DNA of 64,000 bases from Acrocarpospora catenulata (GCF_018476525.1 NZ_JAHCST010000017.1:43456-107455); one strand, 5' to 3'; counted from the stretch's first letter, positions 46,368 through 54,999 are shown. Numbers and translations: made by a program. The notes: generated from the letters alone by a model not told the origin.

Positions 46368-47657
46368 CTAGGGAATGAGCGGGCCGATCACCGTGCCCTG
46401 GGCGGCCAGCCGGGCCAGATGCGGATCGAGCCTGCGGAGGAAGTCCGGGTAGTCCCGGGGCGAGCCCCAGGCCACCTCGGCGAAGGCGCAGAGCCGGGGG
46501 AACGTCTGCCGTTCCACGTCGGCGGGGGTGGGCAGGTACTCGGTCCAGAGCTGGGCCTGCACGCCGATGATCCTGCCCATGGCGCCGGGCGGCTCCGGCG
46601 GCGGGTCGAAGTGGTAGGTCCCGGTCAGGGTGAGCACCCGGTCGGGGGCGAACGGGCCCGGCTCGGGCTGCACGGGGTAGTCGAAGTAGGTACGCCGGTG
46701 CGGGGCCAGCACCACGTCCCGGCCCTCCAGCGTGGCCAGCGGGCCGCTCTCCTCGTCCAGCCAGGTCATCGTGGTGGCGCCGGAGGGGCCGTCGTCCGTG
46801 TCGTACCAGTAGACCAGCCGCCGGTCGTGCCGCCGCAGGTGCTCGGCCATCCTGGCGGTGATCCAGCCGCGGGCCGCGTGCGCGCCGGACAGGCCCAGCT
46901 CGCGGATGCGCTCCTGGGCGCGCGGGGTGGCCTCCCACTCGCCGGGGCGGCACTCGTCGCCGCCCACGTGCACGTACGGGCCGGGGAAGAGCTCGACCAC
47001 CTCGTCCAGCACCTCCTCGAAGAAGGTGATCGTGGACTCCTCCAGGTTGAGGGTGTGCGGGCTGATGCCCCACTCGGCCCAGACCGGCAGCCGCCTGGCG
47101 GGGTCATTGCCCAGGTGGGGGTAGGCGGCCAGGGCGGCCTGGACGTGCCCAGGCAGGCCGATCTCCGGGACCACCCGGACGAAACGTTCGGCCGCGTACT
47201 CGACGATGGCCCGGATGTCGTCGTGGCTGTAGTGGTCGCCGGAGACCTCGGTGAGCCGGGGGTGGCGCTTGATCTCCAGCCGCCAGCCCTGGTCGTCGGT
47301 GAGGTGGAGCTGGAGCACGTTGAGCTTGTGCGCGGCCAGGTGGTCGATCATCCGGAGCACGAAGTCCACCGGCATGAAGTGGCGGGCCACATCGAGCATG
47401 ACCCCCCGCCAGGGGAACCTGGGGCGGTCCTCGATCTCGCCGAGCGGCAGTCTTTCGCCGTACGCGACGAGGGTTTGCCGGGCGTAGAACTGTCCGGCGG
47501 GGCCGCCGGGGGTCAGGTGGACGGCGGTGGGGCCGATCCGCAGGCGGTAGCCCTCGGGGCCGAGGGTCGGGTCTGGGGGTTCGAGCCGGACGAGGTCGGG
47601 GTCGTACGCGATTGTGCCCCCGAGGACGGCCAGCTCCCGCGGCCGCGGAATGATCAC
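46368..47657 (-). CDS. dasD: GH20 beta-N-acetylhexosaminidase, DasD-like
   Basis: 429 residues, GH20 catalytic domain with FPWRGVMLDVARHF, HLTDDQGWRLEIK and the catalytic pair Asp234-Glu235 in HVGGDECRPGEW. No signal peptide, so it should hydrolyse imported chitobiose in the cytosol. GTG 47657, 18 bp after the permease stop. The order regulator / binding protein / permeases / GH20 is that of dasR-dasABCD of Streptomyces coelicolor. Confidence 0.85.
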   Translation of the reverse strand: MIIPRPRELAVLGGTIAYDPDLVRLEPPDPTLGPEGYRLRIGPTAVHLTPGGPAGQFYARQTLVAYGERLPLGEIEDRPRFPWRGVMLDVARHFMPVDFVLRMIDHLAAHKLNVLQLHLTDDQGWRLEIKRHPRLTEVSGDHYSHDDIRAIVEYAAERFVRVVPEIGLPGHVQAALAAYPHLGNDPARRLPVWAEWGISPHTLNLEESTITFFEEVLDEVVELFPGPYVHVGGDECRPGEWEATPRAQERIRELGLSGAHAARGWITARMAEHLRRHDRRLVYWYDTDDGPSGATTMTWLDEESGPLATLEGRDVVLAPHRRTYFDYPVQPEPGPFAPDRVLTLTGTYHFDPPPEPPGAMGRIIGVQAQLWTEYLPTPADVERQTFPRLCAFAEVAWGSPRDYPDFLRRLDPHLARLAAQGTVIGPLIP

Positions 47658-47675
47658 GTGTGAGATCCCTTCGGG

Positions 47676-48500
47676 TCAGCCCTTGATCGCGCCCGCGGTG
47701 AACCCGGAGGTCACCCGGCGCTGCAGGACGAGGAAGATGAGCAGGACAGGCAGCATGAAGAGGGTGGCGGCGGCCATCGTGGCGCCCCAGTCGGTGCCGA
47801 AGACGTTGCTGAAGGAGGAGAGCCAGACTGGCAGGGTGCGGTCGTCCTGGTTCTTGATGATCAGCGCGTTGGCGAACGCGAACTCGTTCCAGGCGGTGAT
47901 GAAGCCGAACAGCGAGGTGGCCATCAGGCCGGGCGCGAGCAGCGGGAAGACCACCCGGCGGAAGGCCGTCACCCGGCCGGCGCCGTCCATCATCGCGGCC
48001 TCCTCCAGCTCAGGGGGGATGGCCGCCAGGAAGCCGCGCAGGGTGACGATGGTGAACGGCAGCGTGGTCATGAAGTAGATCAGGCTCAGCATGGAGAGCC
48101 GGTCGAGCATGCCGGTGTCCCTGGCGATGATGAACATCGAGATCAGCAGCGCCTCCCAGGGGGCCATCTGGGCGATGAAGACCATCAGGATGAAGCCCCG
48201 GCGGCCCCTCCAGCGCAGCCGGGCCACCGCGAAGGCGGCCAGCAGCGCCACCACCAGCGCGCCCAGCACCGCGCTCGCCGTGACCAGCAGGCTGTTGCGC
48301 CAGAACAGTCCGAACCCGTCGGCTTCGACGGCGGTGTGGAAGTGCTCCAGGGTGGGGTGGGCCGGCCAGAACGTCGGGGTGTCGGCCTGGATCTCCCTGG
48401 TCGGCTTGAACGCGGTCAGCACCATCCAGTAGACGGGGAAGACCGAGACGACCAGGACCGACAGGGCGGCCAGGGTGAGCGGGAGGCGGCGCGGGCTCAC
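47676..48500 (-). CDS. dasC: Carbohydrate ABC permease, DasC-like
   Basis: 274 residues, six membrane helices, coupling loop EEAAMMDGAGRVTAFRRVVFPLL. GTG 48500 has AAGGAG 8 nt upstream and overlaps the preceding stop (GTGA). MalG/DasC type; imports chitobiose or GlcNAc by context. Confidence 0.86.
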   Translation of the reverse strand: MSPRRLPLTLAALSVLVVSVFPVYWMVLTAFKPTREIQADTPTFWPAHPTLEHFHTAVEADGFGLFWRNSLLVTASAVLGALVVALLAAFAVARLRWRGRRGFILMVFIAQMAPWEALLISMFIIARDTGMLDRLSMLSLIYFMTTLPFTIVTLRGFLAAIPPELEEAAMMDGAGRVTAFRRVVFPLLAPGLMATSLFGFITAWNEFAFANALIIKNQDDRTLPVWLSSFSNVFGTDWGATMAAATLFMLPVLLIFLVLQRRVTSGFTAGAIKG

Positions 48501-49465
48501 AGTTGTTCTCCTTCGTGGCGGAGCATGCGCCGTAGGTGGGTGATCAGGGCGGCGACCAGGATGAGCACGGTCAGCGTGGAGATGGCCGCGCCCAGGTCGT
48601 ACTTGTGCAGGGACTGGGCGACCTGGAAGGCGTAGACGGGGAGGGTGGTGGTGGCGCCGTCCGGGCCGCCGCGGCTGATCGCCCAGATCTGGGCGAAGCA
48701 CTTGAACACCCAGATCACCTCCAGGGAGGTGATCAGGCCGAACAGCGGGCGCAGGATGGGGAAGGTGACGTTCCGGAAGATCTGCCGGCCGGTGGCGCCG
48801 TCGATCCTGGCCGACTCGTAGAGCTCCGTGGGGATCGTGGTGAGGCCCGCGTACAGGGTCAGCGCCGCGAACGGGACCGACTGCCAGACCACCAGCAGCA
48901 CCAGGATGACGAAGGTGGAGGCGCCGTCGGCGAACCAGGTGTACTCGCGGAAGGACTCGAAGCCGAGCGTGGCCAGAACCCAGTTGACCACGCCCAGCCT
49001 CGACTGGAACAACCACTGGAAGATCGTGGTCGCCGCCAGGACCGGCGTCGCCCAGGTGAGCACCAGACCGCTCATCACGGCCAGCCGCAGGCGCCGCCGC
49101 AGCCGGGCGATCATCAACGCGACGAGGGTGGAGATCACCATGATCAGGACGACGTTCACGGCCGTCCACAGGACGGTCCTCCCGGCCACCGACCAGAACT
49201 CGCCGCTGCCGAGAACCTCCTGGTAGTTCTCCAGCCCGACGAAGGCCGCCCCGCCACGGATCAGCTCGCCGGTCCGGAAGTGCTGGAAGGAGATGACCAC
49301 ACTGCGCAGCAGCGGGTAGATCAGGAGGTAGGCGGCCCCGACCACGGTAGGCGCGACCAGCAGGTACGGCCAGAGCCCGGTGAGCCTTGGGCGTCGGGGT
49401 TGGGGGTGGTTGGCCGGCGGGGCAGGGGACTGCCGGCGGGGGGCGGCCACGGGGGGTGCGGACAC
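48497..49465 (-). CDS. dasB: Carbohydrate ABC permease, DasB-like
   Basis: 322 residues of MalF type. A Pro-rich cytosolic N-terminus precedes six helices, with the coupling loop YESARIDGATGRQIFRNVTFPIL. GTG 49465. It is separated from the binding-protein gene by an unusual 462-bp gap with repeats, while the downstream genes are tightly packed. No ATPase gene is present, as in das loci that use a shared MsiK. Confidence 0.86.
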   Translation of the reverse strand: MSAPPVAAPRRQSPAPPANHPQPRRPRLTGLWPYLLVAPTVVGAAYLLIYPLLRSVVISFQHFRTGELIRGGAAFVGLENYQEVLGSGEFWSVAGRTVLWTAVNVVLIMVISTLVALMIARLRRRLRLAVMSGLVLTWATPVLAATTIFQWLFQSRLGVVNWVLATLGFESFREYTWFADGASTFVILVLLVVWQSVPFAALTLYAGLTTIPTELYESARIDGATGRQIFRNVTFPILRPLFGLITSLEVIWVFKCFAQIWAISRGGPDGATTTLPVYAFQVAQSLHKYDLGAAISTLTVLILVAALITHLRRMLRHEGEQL

Positions 49466-49542
49466 GGGGTTCCCTCGGAGGTCTCGGGATGGGTTCAGCG
49501 CAGGATCTGGTGGTCAGGCGGAGCTGGGTCCAGGTGAGTTAC

Positions 49543-49882
49543 GGGTGGGCCAGAGTTCCACGGCAATGACAGGCCGAATACGTGTCCGGCGAGTACCGCC
49601 GATTCGTCGCCGACTAGGAACGCGTCTGGTTCCCCGCCTATCGCCAACCCACCATGCGGCAGGTGGACGCATCGTCATCGGGTCATGGCTTGGTTTCTGG
49701 ATACGCCCACCTGGCAGAGCCGGGGTCTCGGCGGCGCCGAGTCCGGCCGAAGGCCGATCGCGGGTGGGGCAGAGTTCCACGGCAATCGATCTCCCTGCGG
49801 GCGGGACGGTGATCAGTGGTCCCGGCGGGAGCCGGGTCCGGACCCGAAGGGTCAGAAGGGTGGGTGGGAGTTCCACGGCAAC
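49543..49882 (+). repeat. Three ~25-bp direct repeats in the dasA-dasB gap
   Basis: GGGTGGG(C/G)CAGAGTTCCACG-GCAAT occurs at 49543-49567 and 49762-49786, and a version shorter by four bases at 49862-49882. They are spaced 219 and 100 bp apart. The 462-bp gap 49466-49927 holds no gene I can support. Confidence 0.7.
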
Positions 49883-49890
49883 CATTTGGC

Positions 49891-49919
49891 GGCCCGCCCC
49901 TTGGTTGAGGGGCGGGGCC
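49891..49919 (-). terminator. Hairpin after the binding-protein gene
   Basis: GGCCCGCCCC, an 8-nt loop, then GGGGCGGGGCC (one bulged G), about 9 bp beyond the dasA-like stop. It may attenuate transcription into the permease genes, giving more binding protein than permease. Confidence 0.6.
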
Positions 49920-49927
49920 GGGTGTGG

Positions 49928-51199
49928 TTATGACTTGGTGTTGAGGATGTCGGTGATGACCTGGGAGGCGGCGGTAGCTTCCTTTGTGGGGTCGCCGCCG
50001 GTGAGGACCTTGGTCATGTATTCCTTGATGACGTTCTTGGCCTCGACGGCCGCCCAGTTGGGGGAGTTCGGGGTGGCGTGACCGTTGGTGGCACCGATGG
50101 CCATCGCCGCCGCGCCCTCACTGCCGCTGAGCGCGCCGGCGAAGGAGGCCTTGTTCGGGACGTACGACATCTCTTTGGCCATGTCGAGCTGGAACTTCTC
50201 TCCAGCCAGGGCCTTGACCACCTCGTACGCCTGATCGGGGAACCTGGACGCCTCCGGAACGATCAGGTCGGAGCCCCCCGTGAAGACCGCGCCGGGCTTG
50301 TCGGCCGTCTTGCCGGGGATCGGGAAGAAGCCGAGCTTCCCGGCCAGCTCCGGATTGGCCTTCTCGATCGCGGTCGCGCCACCGGGAGAGGAGATCAGCT
50401 GCGCCACGTCCCCCTTGGCGAACACGTCAGCCTGCGGCGGCTTGGCCTCATCGGAGTCCCGCGGCCCTTCACCGAGCGCCTGAAGCTTCTGATAGAAGCC
50501 GATCCCGGCCAACGCCTGCGGCGTGTCCAGGACGCCCTTCCACTGCTCCCCTTCCTTGACCGCCAGGTCGCCCCCCTCATCCCAGATGAACCCGGCGAGC
50601 GTGTACCAGTTCTGCCCCGGCAGATAGATCCCCTGAGTCCCGTCCTTGTTCAGCTTGGTGGTGATCTCGACCCACTCGTCGCGGGTCTTCGGCGGCGCGC
50701 TGACACCCGCCTTCTCGAAGAGAGACTTGTTGTAGATCACAACCCGGTTCGCGGCGTACCAGGGAATCCCGTACTGCCGCCCGTCGATCTTGCCAGGTTC
50801 GGCCAGCCCCGGGATCCAGTCGGTCCCCCCGAGCTCGGCCACCTTGTCGGTGAGATCCCGCACCCCGCCGCTGGCCGCGTACTCGGCCACCTGGGTGTTC
50901 CCGACCTCGATGACGTCGGGCGCGTCGTTGCTGGCCAGCGCGCTGGTGACCTTCTGGCCGATGCCGTCCCACTCCTGGATCTGGATGTCCAGCGTGGTCC
51001 CGGGATGGGTCGCCTCGAAGTCGGTCTTGAAGCGGTTGACGACCCCGTCGGTCAGACTGTCGCGCATGAACCAGACGGTCAGCTTGACGGACTCGCCCCC
51101 ACCGGAGGGAGCGGGGGATTGTTCCGCGGTCGAGCCGCACGCGGCCAGTCCGGCGCCCAGCGCCAGCGCCGCCACGGCGGTAAGGAATCGGGACGTCAT
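49928..51199 (-). CDS. dasA: Sugar ABC transporter substrate-binding lipoprotein, DasA-like
   Basis: 423 residues. Signal peptide with lipobox LAACGS, then a family 1 extracellular binding-protein fold (KLTVWFMRDSLTDG ... PDVIEVGNTQVAEYAASGGVRDLTDKV ... GIPWYAANRVVIYNKSLFEKAGV). ATG 51199 has GGGAG 6 nt upstream. Divergent from the DasR-type gene with operator-like dyads between them; likely binds N,N'-diacetylchitobiose or GlcNAc oligomers. Confidence 0.86.
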   Translation of the reverse strand: MTSRFLTAVAALALGAGLAACGSTAEQSPAPSGGGESVKLTVWFMRDSLTDGVVNRFKTDFEATHPGTTLDIQIQEWDGIGQKVTSALASNDAPDVIEVGNTQVAEYAASGGVRDLTDKVAELGGTDWIPGLAEPGKIDGRQYGIPWYAANRVVIYNKSLFEKAGVSAPPKTRDEWVEITTKLNKDGTQGIYLPGQNWYTLAGFIWDEGGDLAVKEGEQWKGVLDTPQALAGIGFYQKLQALGEGPRDSDEAKPPQADVFAKGDVAQLISSPGGATAIEKANPELAGKLGFFPIPGKTADKPGAVFTGGSDLIVPEASRFPDQAYEVVKALAGEKFQLDMAKEMSYVPNKASFAGALSGSEGAAAMAIGATNGHATPNSPNWAAVEAKNVIKEYMTKVLTGGDPTKEATAASQVITDILNTKS

Positions 51200-51251
51200 A
51201 GGTACTCCCGGTGGTCAGATATTGGTAAGCAATCTGCCTGCTTGGGAGTAG

Positions 51252-51267
51252 AGTGGTCTTAACCAGT
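51252..51267. promoter_or_regulatory. dre-like operator
   Basis: AGTGGTCTTAACCAGT closely matches the DasR-responsive element pattern (A-C/G-TGGTCTAGACCA-C/G-T, from memory), differing in the centre. On the minus strand it lies just downstream of a TTGACG -35 (51273-51278), so binding would block dasA transcription. Confidence 0.7.
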
Positions 51268-51304
51268 TGGCCCGTCAAGCCCCGTTATCAACCGTTAACC
51301 GAGC

Positions 51305-51318
51305 CAACTGGTCAGTTG
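51305..51318. promoter_or_regulatory. Second dyad near the DasR start
   Basis: CAACTG-GT-CAGTTG is a perfect 6+6 dyad containing an ACTGGT half-site, 18 bp before the regulator's start codon. Likely autoregulatory. Confidence 0.5.
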
Positions 51319-51335
51319 CTGGTAAGGTCTGGTCT

Positions 51336-52070
51336 GTGACTCTGAACATGCGGGCCGGGCTGAAGCGCGACCGGGTGCGCGACTTCCTGCTCGACTACAT
51401 CGCCGACAAGAAGCCGGGTGAGGCCATCCCGTCCGAGCGGGACCTGTGCAAGGAGCTGGGCGTCTCCCGCCCGACCCTGCGCGCCGCCATCGACGACCTG
51501 GTCCGCTCCGGCCAGCTCGTCCGCGAGCACGGCCGGGGCACCTTCACCGGCCCGCACCGCGTCACCCAGGCCCTGGCCGCCACCACCAGTGGATCGTTCT
51601 ACGCGCCCCCCGCCGAAGGCCACTGGGAGAGCCGCATCCTCGAATTCGGCTCCGCCCCCGCCGGCCCCCAGCTCGCCAGCCGCCTCCAGCTGGCCCCCGC
51701 CGCCCCCGTGCTCCGCGTCGTACGCCTCCGGGTCGTCGACGACGAGCCCATGGCCATCGAACGCCTGCACCTCCCGCAGGCCCTGGTCGACGGCCTGGCC
51801 CCCACCGACATGGAATCCGGCTCCTTCTACCACTTCCTGCGCGAACGTTTCGGCGTGGACGTCCGCAGCGCCGTCCAGACCATCGAGGCCACCGTCACCG
51901 ACGACACCGAAGCCGTCCTCCTCAACGTCCCCGAACACTTCCCGGCCCTGATGGTCGAACGCACCACCCGAGACGTGAACAACCGGATAGTCGAGTTCAC
52001 CCGCTCCATCTACCGAGGCGACCGCTACCGCGTCACCTCGGAACTCAACTTCGACGCCGCCTCAGGCTGA
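51336..52070 (+). CDS. dasR: GntR/HutC-family regulator, DasR-like
   Basis: 244 residues from GTG 51336 (ATG 51348 possible). N-terminal winged helix (PSERDLCKELGVSRPTLRAAIDDLVRSGQLVREHGRGTF) and UTRA ligand domain ending VEFTRSIYRGDRYRVTSEL, close to the DasR ending. DasR senses GlcN-6-P and represses chitin/GlcNAc genes. The divergent das-like operon and dre-like sites support that role. Its last 60 bp are duplicated at 54472-54531. Confidence 0.83.
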   Translation: MTLNMRAGLKRDRVRDFLLDYIADKKPGEAIPSERDLCKELGVSRPTLRAAIDDLVRSGQLVREHGRGTFTGPHRVTQALAATTSGSFYAPPAEGHWESRILEFGSAPAGPQLASRLQLAPAAPVLRVVRLRVVDDEPMAIERLHLPQALVDGLAPTDMESGSFYHFLRERFGVDVRSAVQTIEATVTDDTEAVLLNVPEHFPALMVERTTRDVNNRIVEFTRSIYRGDRYRVTSELNFDAASG

Positions 52071-52075
52071 CCCGG
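52015..52075 (+). repeat. dasR 3'-end repeat, copy A
   Basis: The last codons and stop of the DasR-like gene. Matches 54472-54531 at most positions, including GAGGCGACC, CTACCGCGTCACC and GAACTCAACTTCGA. Confidence 0.7.
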
Positions 52076-54221
52076 CGCTCGTGAGGACGACGAGCCGCTG
52101 GGTCGCCCGGGTCATCGCGACATAGCGGTCGACCGCTCCTTCGATGCCCTCGCCGAACCCCTCCGGGTCGATGAGGACGACCAGGTCGAACTCCAGCCCC
52201 TTCGCCAGCTCCGGGGTCAGCGACCGGACCCTGGACTTCCCCTGGAACGTGGGATCGCCGATGACGCAGGCGATCCCTTCGGCATGCGCGGCGAGCCAGG
52301 CGTCGAGGATCGCGCCCAGATCAGAAACAGATCCGTGTACGACGGGTACGCCGTTGCTGCGGATGGAGGTCGGCACGTTGGCGTCCGGGAGCACGGCCCG
52401 GATGACCGGCTCGGCTTCCGCCATGACCTCTTCCGGCGTCCGGTAGTTGATGCTCAGCGAGGCCAGGTTGATCCGGTCGAGCCCGATCCGCTCCAGCCGT
52501 TCCTGCCACGACTCGGTGAACCCGTGCCTGGCCTGGGCACGGTCCCCGACGATGGTGAAGCTCCGGGACGGGCAGCGCAGCAGCAACATCTGCCACTCCG
52601 CGTCGGTGAGTTCCTGCGCCTCGTCCACGACGATGTGCGCGAACGGGCCGGCGAGCAGGTCCGGAGCGATGCCGGGCAGTGCGGTCTCATCGACCAGCGT
52701 GTTCCGCATGTCCTCGCCGATCAGCATCGTCACCAGGCCTTCACCGTCGTCGTCGGCCTGGAGCAGGTCGTCGATGACCCGGGACATGCGCTCGCGTTGG
52801 GCGGCGAGAGAGGCGTCCTGTCGGCGCTTGCGTCGTGACGCCTCCGGGTCGCCGAGCCGCTGCCGTGCCGCGTCCAGGAGCGGCAGGTCGGACACCGTCC
52901 AGGCCTGGGCGTCCGCGCGCTGCAGCTTCCGTACCTCGTCAGGGCTGAGCCAGGGAGCGCACATCCGCAGGTAGGCGGGCACCGACCAGAGGTCTCCGAC
53001 GAGGTCGGCCGCTTCGATCAGCGGCCACGCGCGGTTGAAGGTCGTGAGCAGCTCCCTGTTCTGCTGCAGCGACCTGCGGAGCAGATGATCCGGTGCCTCG
53101 TCGTCCTCGTGCTTGTCCATCAGGATCGTGAGCAGTTCCTCCCAGATCTGGTCGCGAGCCTCGTTGTGCGGGGTGCCGGGATCCGGTGCTCCGAACGCCT
53201 CGGCCCAGTCGGCGGCGTCCAGCCAGATGTCGGACCAGTGGGTCGTGACCGTCATCCCCTTGGCAGGCGGATTCTCGTAGAACCTGACGGCCGGCTCGAT
53301 CGCGTTCACCAGGTTCGCGGACGACTTCAGGAGGGCCACGTCCGGGTCGGCCTCGATCGTCGCCGTGGCTCCCTCGGCGACGAGGTCCCGCAGCGTGCAG
53401 GTCTGCACGCCCTCCTCGCCGAGGCTGGGGAGGACGTCGGCGACGTAGGCCAGGTAGGGCTGGTGCGGACCGACGAACAGCACGCCGCCCCGGTGGTGAC
53501 CGAGGCGAGGGTCGGAGTAGAGGAGGTAGGCCGAGCGGTGCAGCGCGACGACGGTCTTCCCCGTGCCAGGACCGCCGTCCACGACGAGAGCGCCGCGGGA
53601 GCCCGCGCGGATGATGGCGTCCTGGTCGGCCTGGATGGTGCCGAGCACGTCTCGCATCCTGTCTGACCGGTTGCCGCCCAGGCTGGCGATGAAGGCGGAC
53701 TGGTCGTCGAGCGCGGCGTGCCCGGCCAGCCCGTCCGGGGTGAACACCTCGTCCCAGTAGTCGCTGATCCGGCCGCGGGTCCAGCGATACCTGCGGCGAC
53801 TCGCCAGACCCATCGGGTTGGCGTGGGTCGCGCCGAAGAACGGCTCAGCCGCGGGGGAGCGCCAGTCGAGCAGCAGCCGGCGACCCGCCTTGTCCGTGAG
53901 GCCGAGTCGTCCGACGTACACCGGCTCGGGGTTGTCCGCGCTGACCATGTGCCCGAGGCACAGGTCCAACCCGAAGCGCCGCAGCGCCCGCAGTCGAGCG
54001 GTCAGCCGGTGAACCTCCATATCCCGGTCCATCGCCTGCCGACCCTTGCCACCGGGCGACTTGCGCTCGGCGTCGAGCCGGTCTGACAACTCGGCGATCG
54101 ACTGCTCAAGGCTCTCCCCGATCGCCGCGAAGTGCCGCTCATCCCCGGCGATCAGCGTCGCATCCGCCTTGGCCGAGAGATGTTCGGGAAGATCGAACGC
54201 GCTGGTGGTCGAAGTGCTCAC
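52062..54221 (-). CDS. helR: RNA polymerase recycling ATPase HelR (HelD family)
   Basis: 719 residues of UvrD-like helicase fold without a DNA-helicase accessory region. N-terminal coiled coil (about 30-85), Walker A DGGPGTGKTVVALHR (215-229), Walker B IVVDEAQELTDAEWQMLL, INYRTPEEVM and the C-terminal VAMTRATQRLVVL. HelD/HelR proteins pull RNA polymerase off DNA; HelR also displaces rifamycins and gives resistance. GTG 54221 is supported by GGAG upstream and family length. A rifamycin-associated element lies about 145 bp upstream. Overlaps the convergent dasR stop by 9 bp. Confidence 0.9.
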   Translation of the reverse strand: MSTSTTSAFDLPEHLSAKADATLIAGDERHFAAIGESLEQSIAELSDRLDAERKSPGGKGRQAMDRDMEVHRLTARLRALRRFGLDLCLGHMVSADNPEPVYVGRLGLTDKAGRRLLLDWRSPAAEPFFGATHANPMGLASRRRYRWTRGRISDYWDEVFTPDGLAGHAALDDQSAFIASLGGNRSDRMRDVLGTIQADQDAIIRAGSRGALVVDGGPGTGKTVVALHRSAYLLYSDPRLGHHRGGVLFVGPHQPYLAYVADVLPSLGEEGVQTCTLRDLVAEGATATIEADPDVALLKSSANLVNAIEPAVRFYENPPAKGMTVTTHWSDIWLDAADWAEAFGAPDPGTPHNEARDQIWEELLTILMDKHEDDEAPDHLLRRSLQQNRELLTTFNRAWPLIEAADLVGDLWSVPAYLRMCAPWLSPDEVRKLQRADAQAWTVSDLPLLDAARQRLGDPEASRRKRRQDASLAAQRERMSRVIDDLLQADDDGEGLVTMLIGEDMRNTLVDETALPGIAPDLLAGPFAHIVVDEAQELTDAEWQMLLLRCPSRSFTIVGDRAQARHGFTESWQERLERIGLDRINLASLSINYRTPEEVMAEAEPVIRAVLPDANVPTSIRSNGVPVVHGSVSDLGAILDAWLAAHAEGIACVIGDPTFQGKSRVRSLTPELAKGLEFDLVVLIDPEGFGEGIEGAVDRYVAMTRATQRLVVLTSAGSA

Positions 54222-54364
54222 GTCATCAGCTCCAATCTGAGGTAGACGAGGCACTCTCCCGGTTCGACGTCCCGCGTGACCCATGCATCGACAACAACAC
54301 ACGCACTGCGCATCCCCCGTTTCCGCAGGCACTGGCCTCGGCCGACGATTCTGCGCCACAACCC

Positions 54365-54383
54365 GGGTCTTGCCGCAAGCCCC
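54365..54383 (-). promoter_or_regulatory. Rifamycin-associated element (RAE)
   Basis: The minus strand reads GGGGCTTGCGGCAAGACCC. It differs at one base from the published RAE palindrome as I recall it (GGGGCTTGCGGCAAGCCCC). RAEs sit before rifamycin-inducible genes, including helR. Confidence 0.85.
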
Positions 54384-54390
54384 CCGGCGC

Positions 54391-54419
54391 GCTATACGTT
54401 GAGAGTGGAAAGGAGTGAA
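54391..54419 (-). promoter_or_regulatory. Candidate helR promoter
   Basis: Minus strand TTCACT (54414-54419), 17-bp spacer, TATAGC (54391-54396). The RAE begins 7 bp downstream, so it would cover the transcription start. Confidence 0.55.
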
Positions 54420-54471
54420 CCCCCCTCCTTCCCAGCACCGCAGGCGACCTCGGCCAGGTTTCAGCCATAGT

Positions 54472-54531
54472 GAGGCGACCTCTACCGCGTCACCCAGAAC
54501 TCAACTTCGAAGCTTCCTCCGGCTGACCTGG
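54472..54531 (+). repeat. dasR 3'-end repeat, copy B
   Basis: Degenerate direct repeat of 52015-52075 with one base missing in the reading frame. The HelR gene with its RAE lies exactly between the two copies. Confidence 0.7.
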
Positions 54532-54543
54532 TCCGCCGACGGG

Positions 54544-54999
54544 TCAGAACATGCCGAGGTGGCCCATGAGTTGCCGAGCGGCATCAATGACCGACCCGGC
54601 CAAGGCGATCGCCTCGGCGGCTTCTCCCGCCTCCACCAACTCGTCGGGAAACTCCGGATACTCCAGCTCATTTCTCCGTCTACGCATCGTCCCGAACGGT
54701 TCGAAGGCCTTGCCGAACTGCCGGATCATGGCCTGCTGAACGACGTAGTGGCCGCCGGTCGTGGTGGCCCGCAGACCCTGTTGGGCAAGCACCCCCGCGC
54801 AGGCGAACCGCGCGGCGTCGTAGGCCAGGGTGTATGCCGAGTTCGGATCGTTGCTGGCAAGTTCTGCCGCGCTGGCCAGGGTGACCGTGGCCTTCTCCAG
54901 CCAGCCGGTCCCGTCAGCCGCGTCGCCTTTGATCCGCTGGAGTTCTCGGGCGGCGAGCATACGTTCGATATCGGCCTCGCCGCGGGTCCAGCGGGTCAC
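54544..54999 (-). CDS. HEPN-domain protein, putative toxin
   Basis: 151 residues, all-helical HEPN fold. The usual catalytic R-x4-H reads RRRRNELEYPEF (Arg109 to Tyr114), so the His is Tyr, as in a sub-group with an R-N-x-x-E-Y-P motif. Whether it is a ribonuclease or an inactive relative is open. GTG start overlaps the nucleotidyltransferase stop (GTGA), giving the standard MNT-HEPN pair in which the transferase modifies the HEPN protein. Confidence 0.82.
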   Translation of the reverse strand: MTRWTRGEADIERMLAARELQRIKGDAADGTGWLEKATVTLASAAELASNDPNSAYTLAYDAARFACAGVLAQQGLRATTTGGHYVVQQAMIRQFGKAFEPFGTMRRRRNELEYPEFPDELVEAGEAAEAIALAGSVIDAARQLMGHLGMF

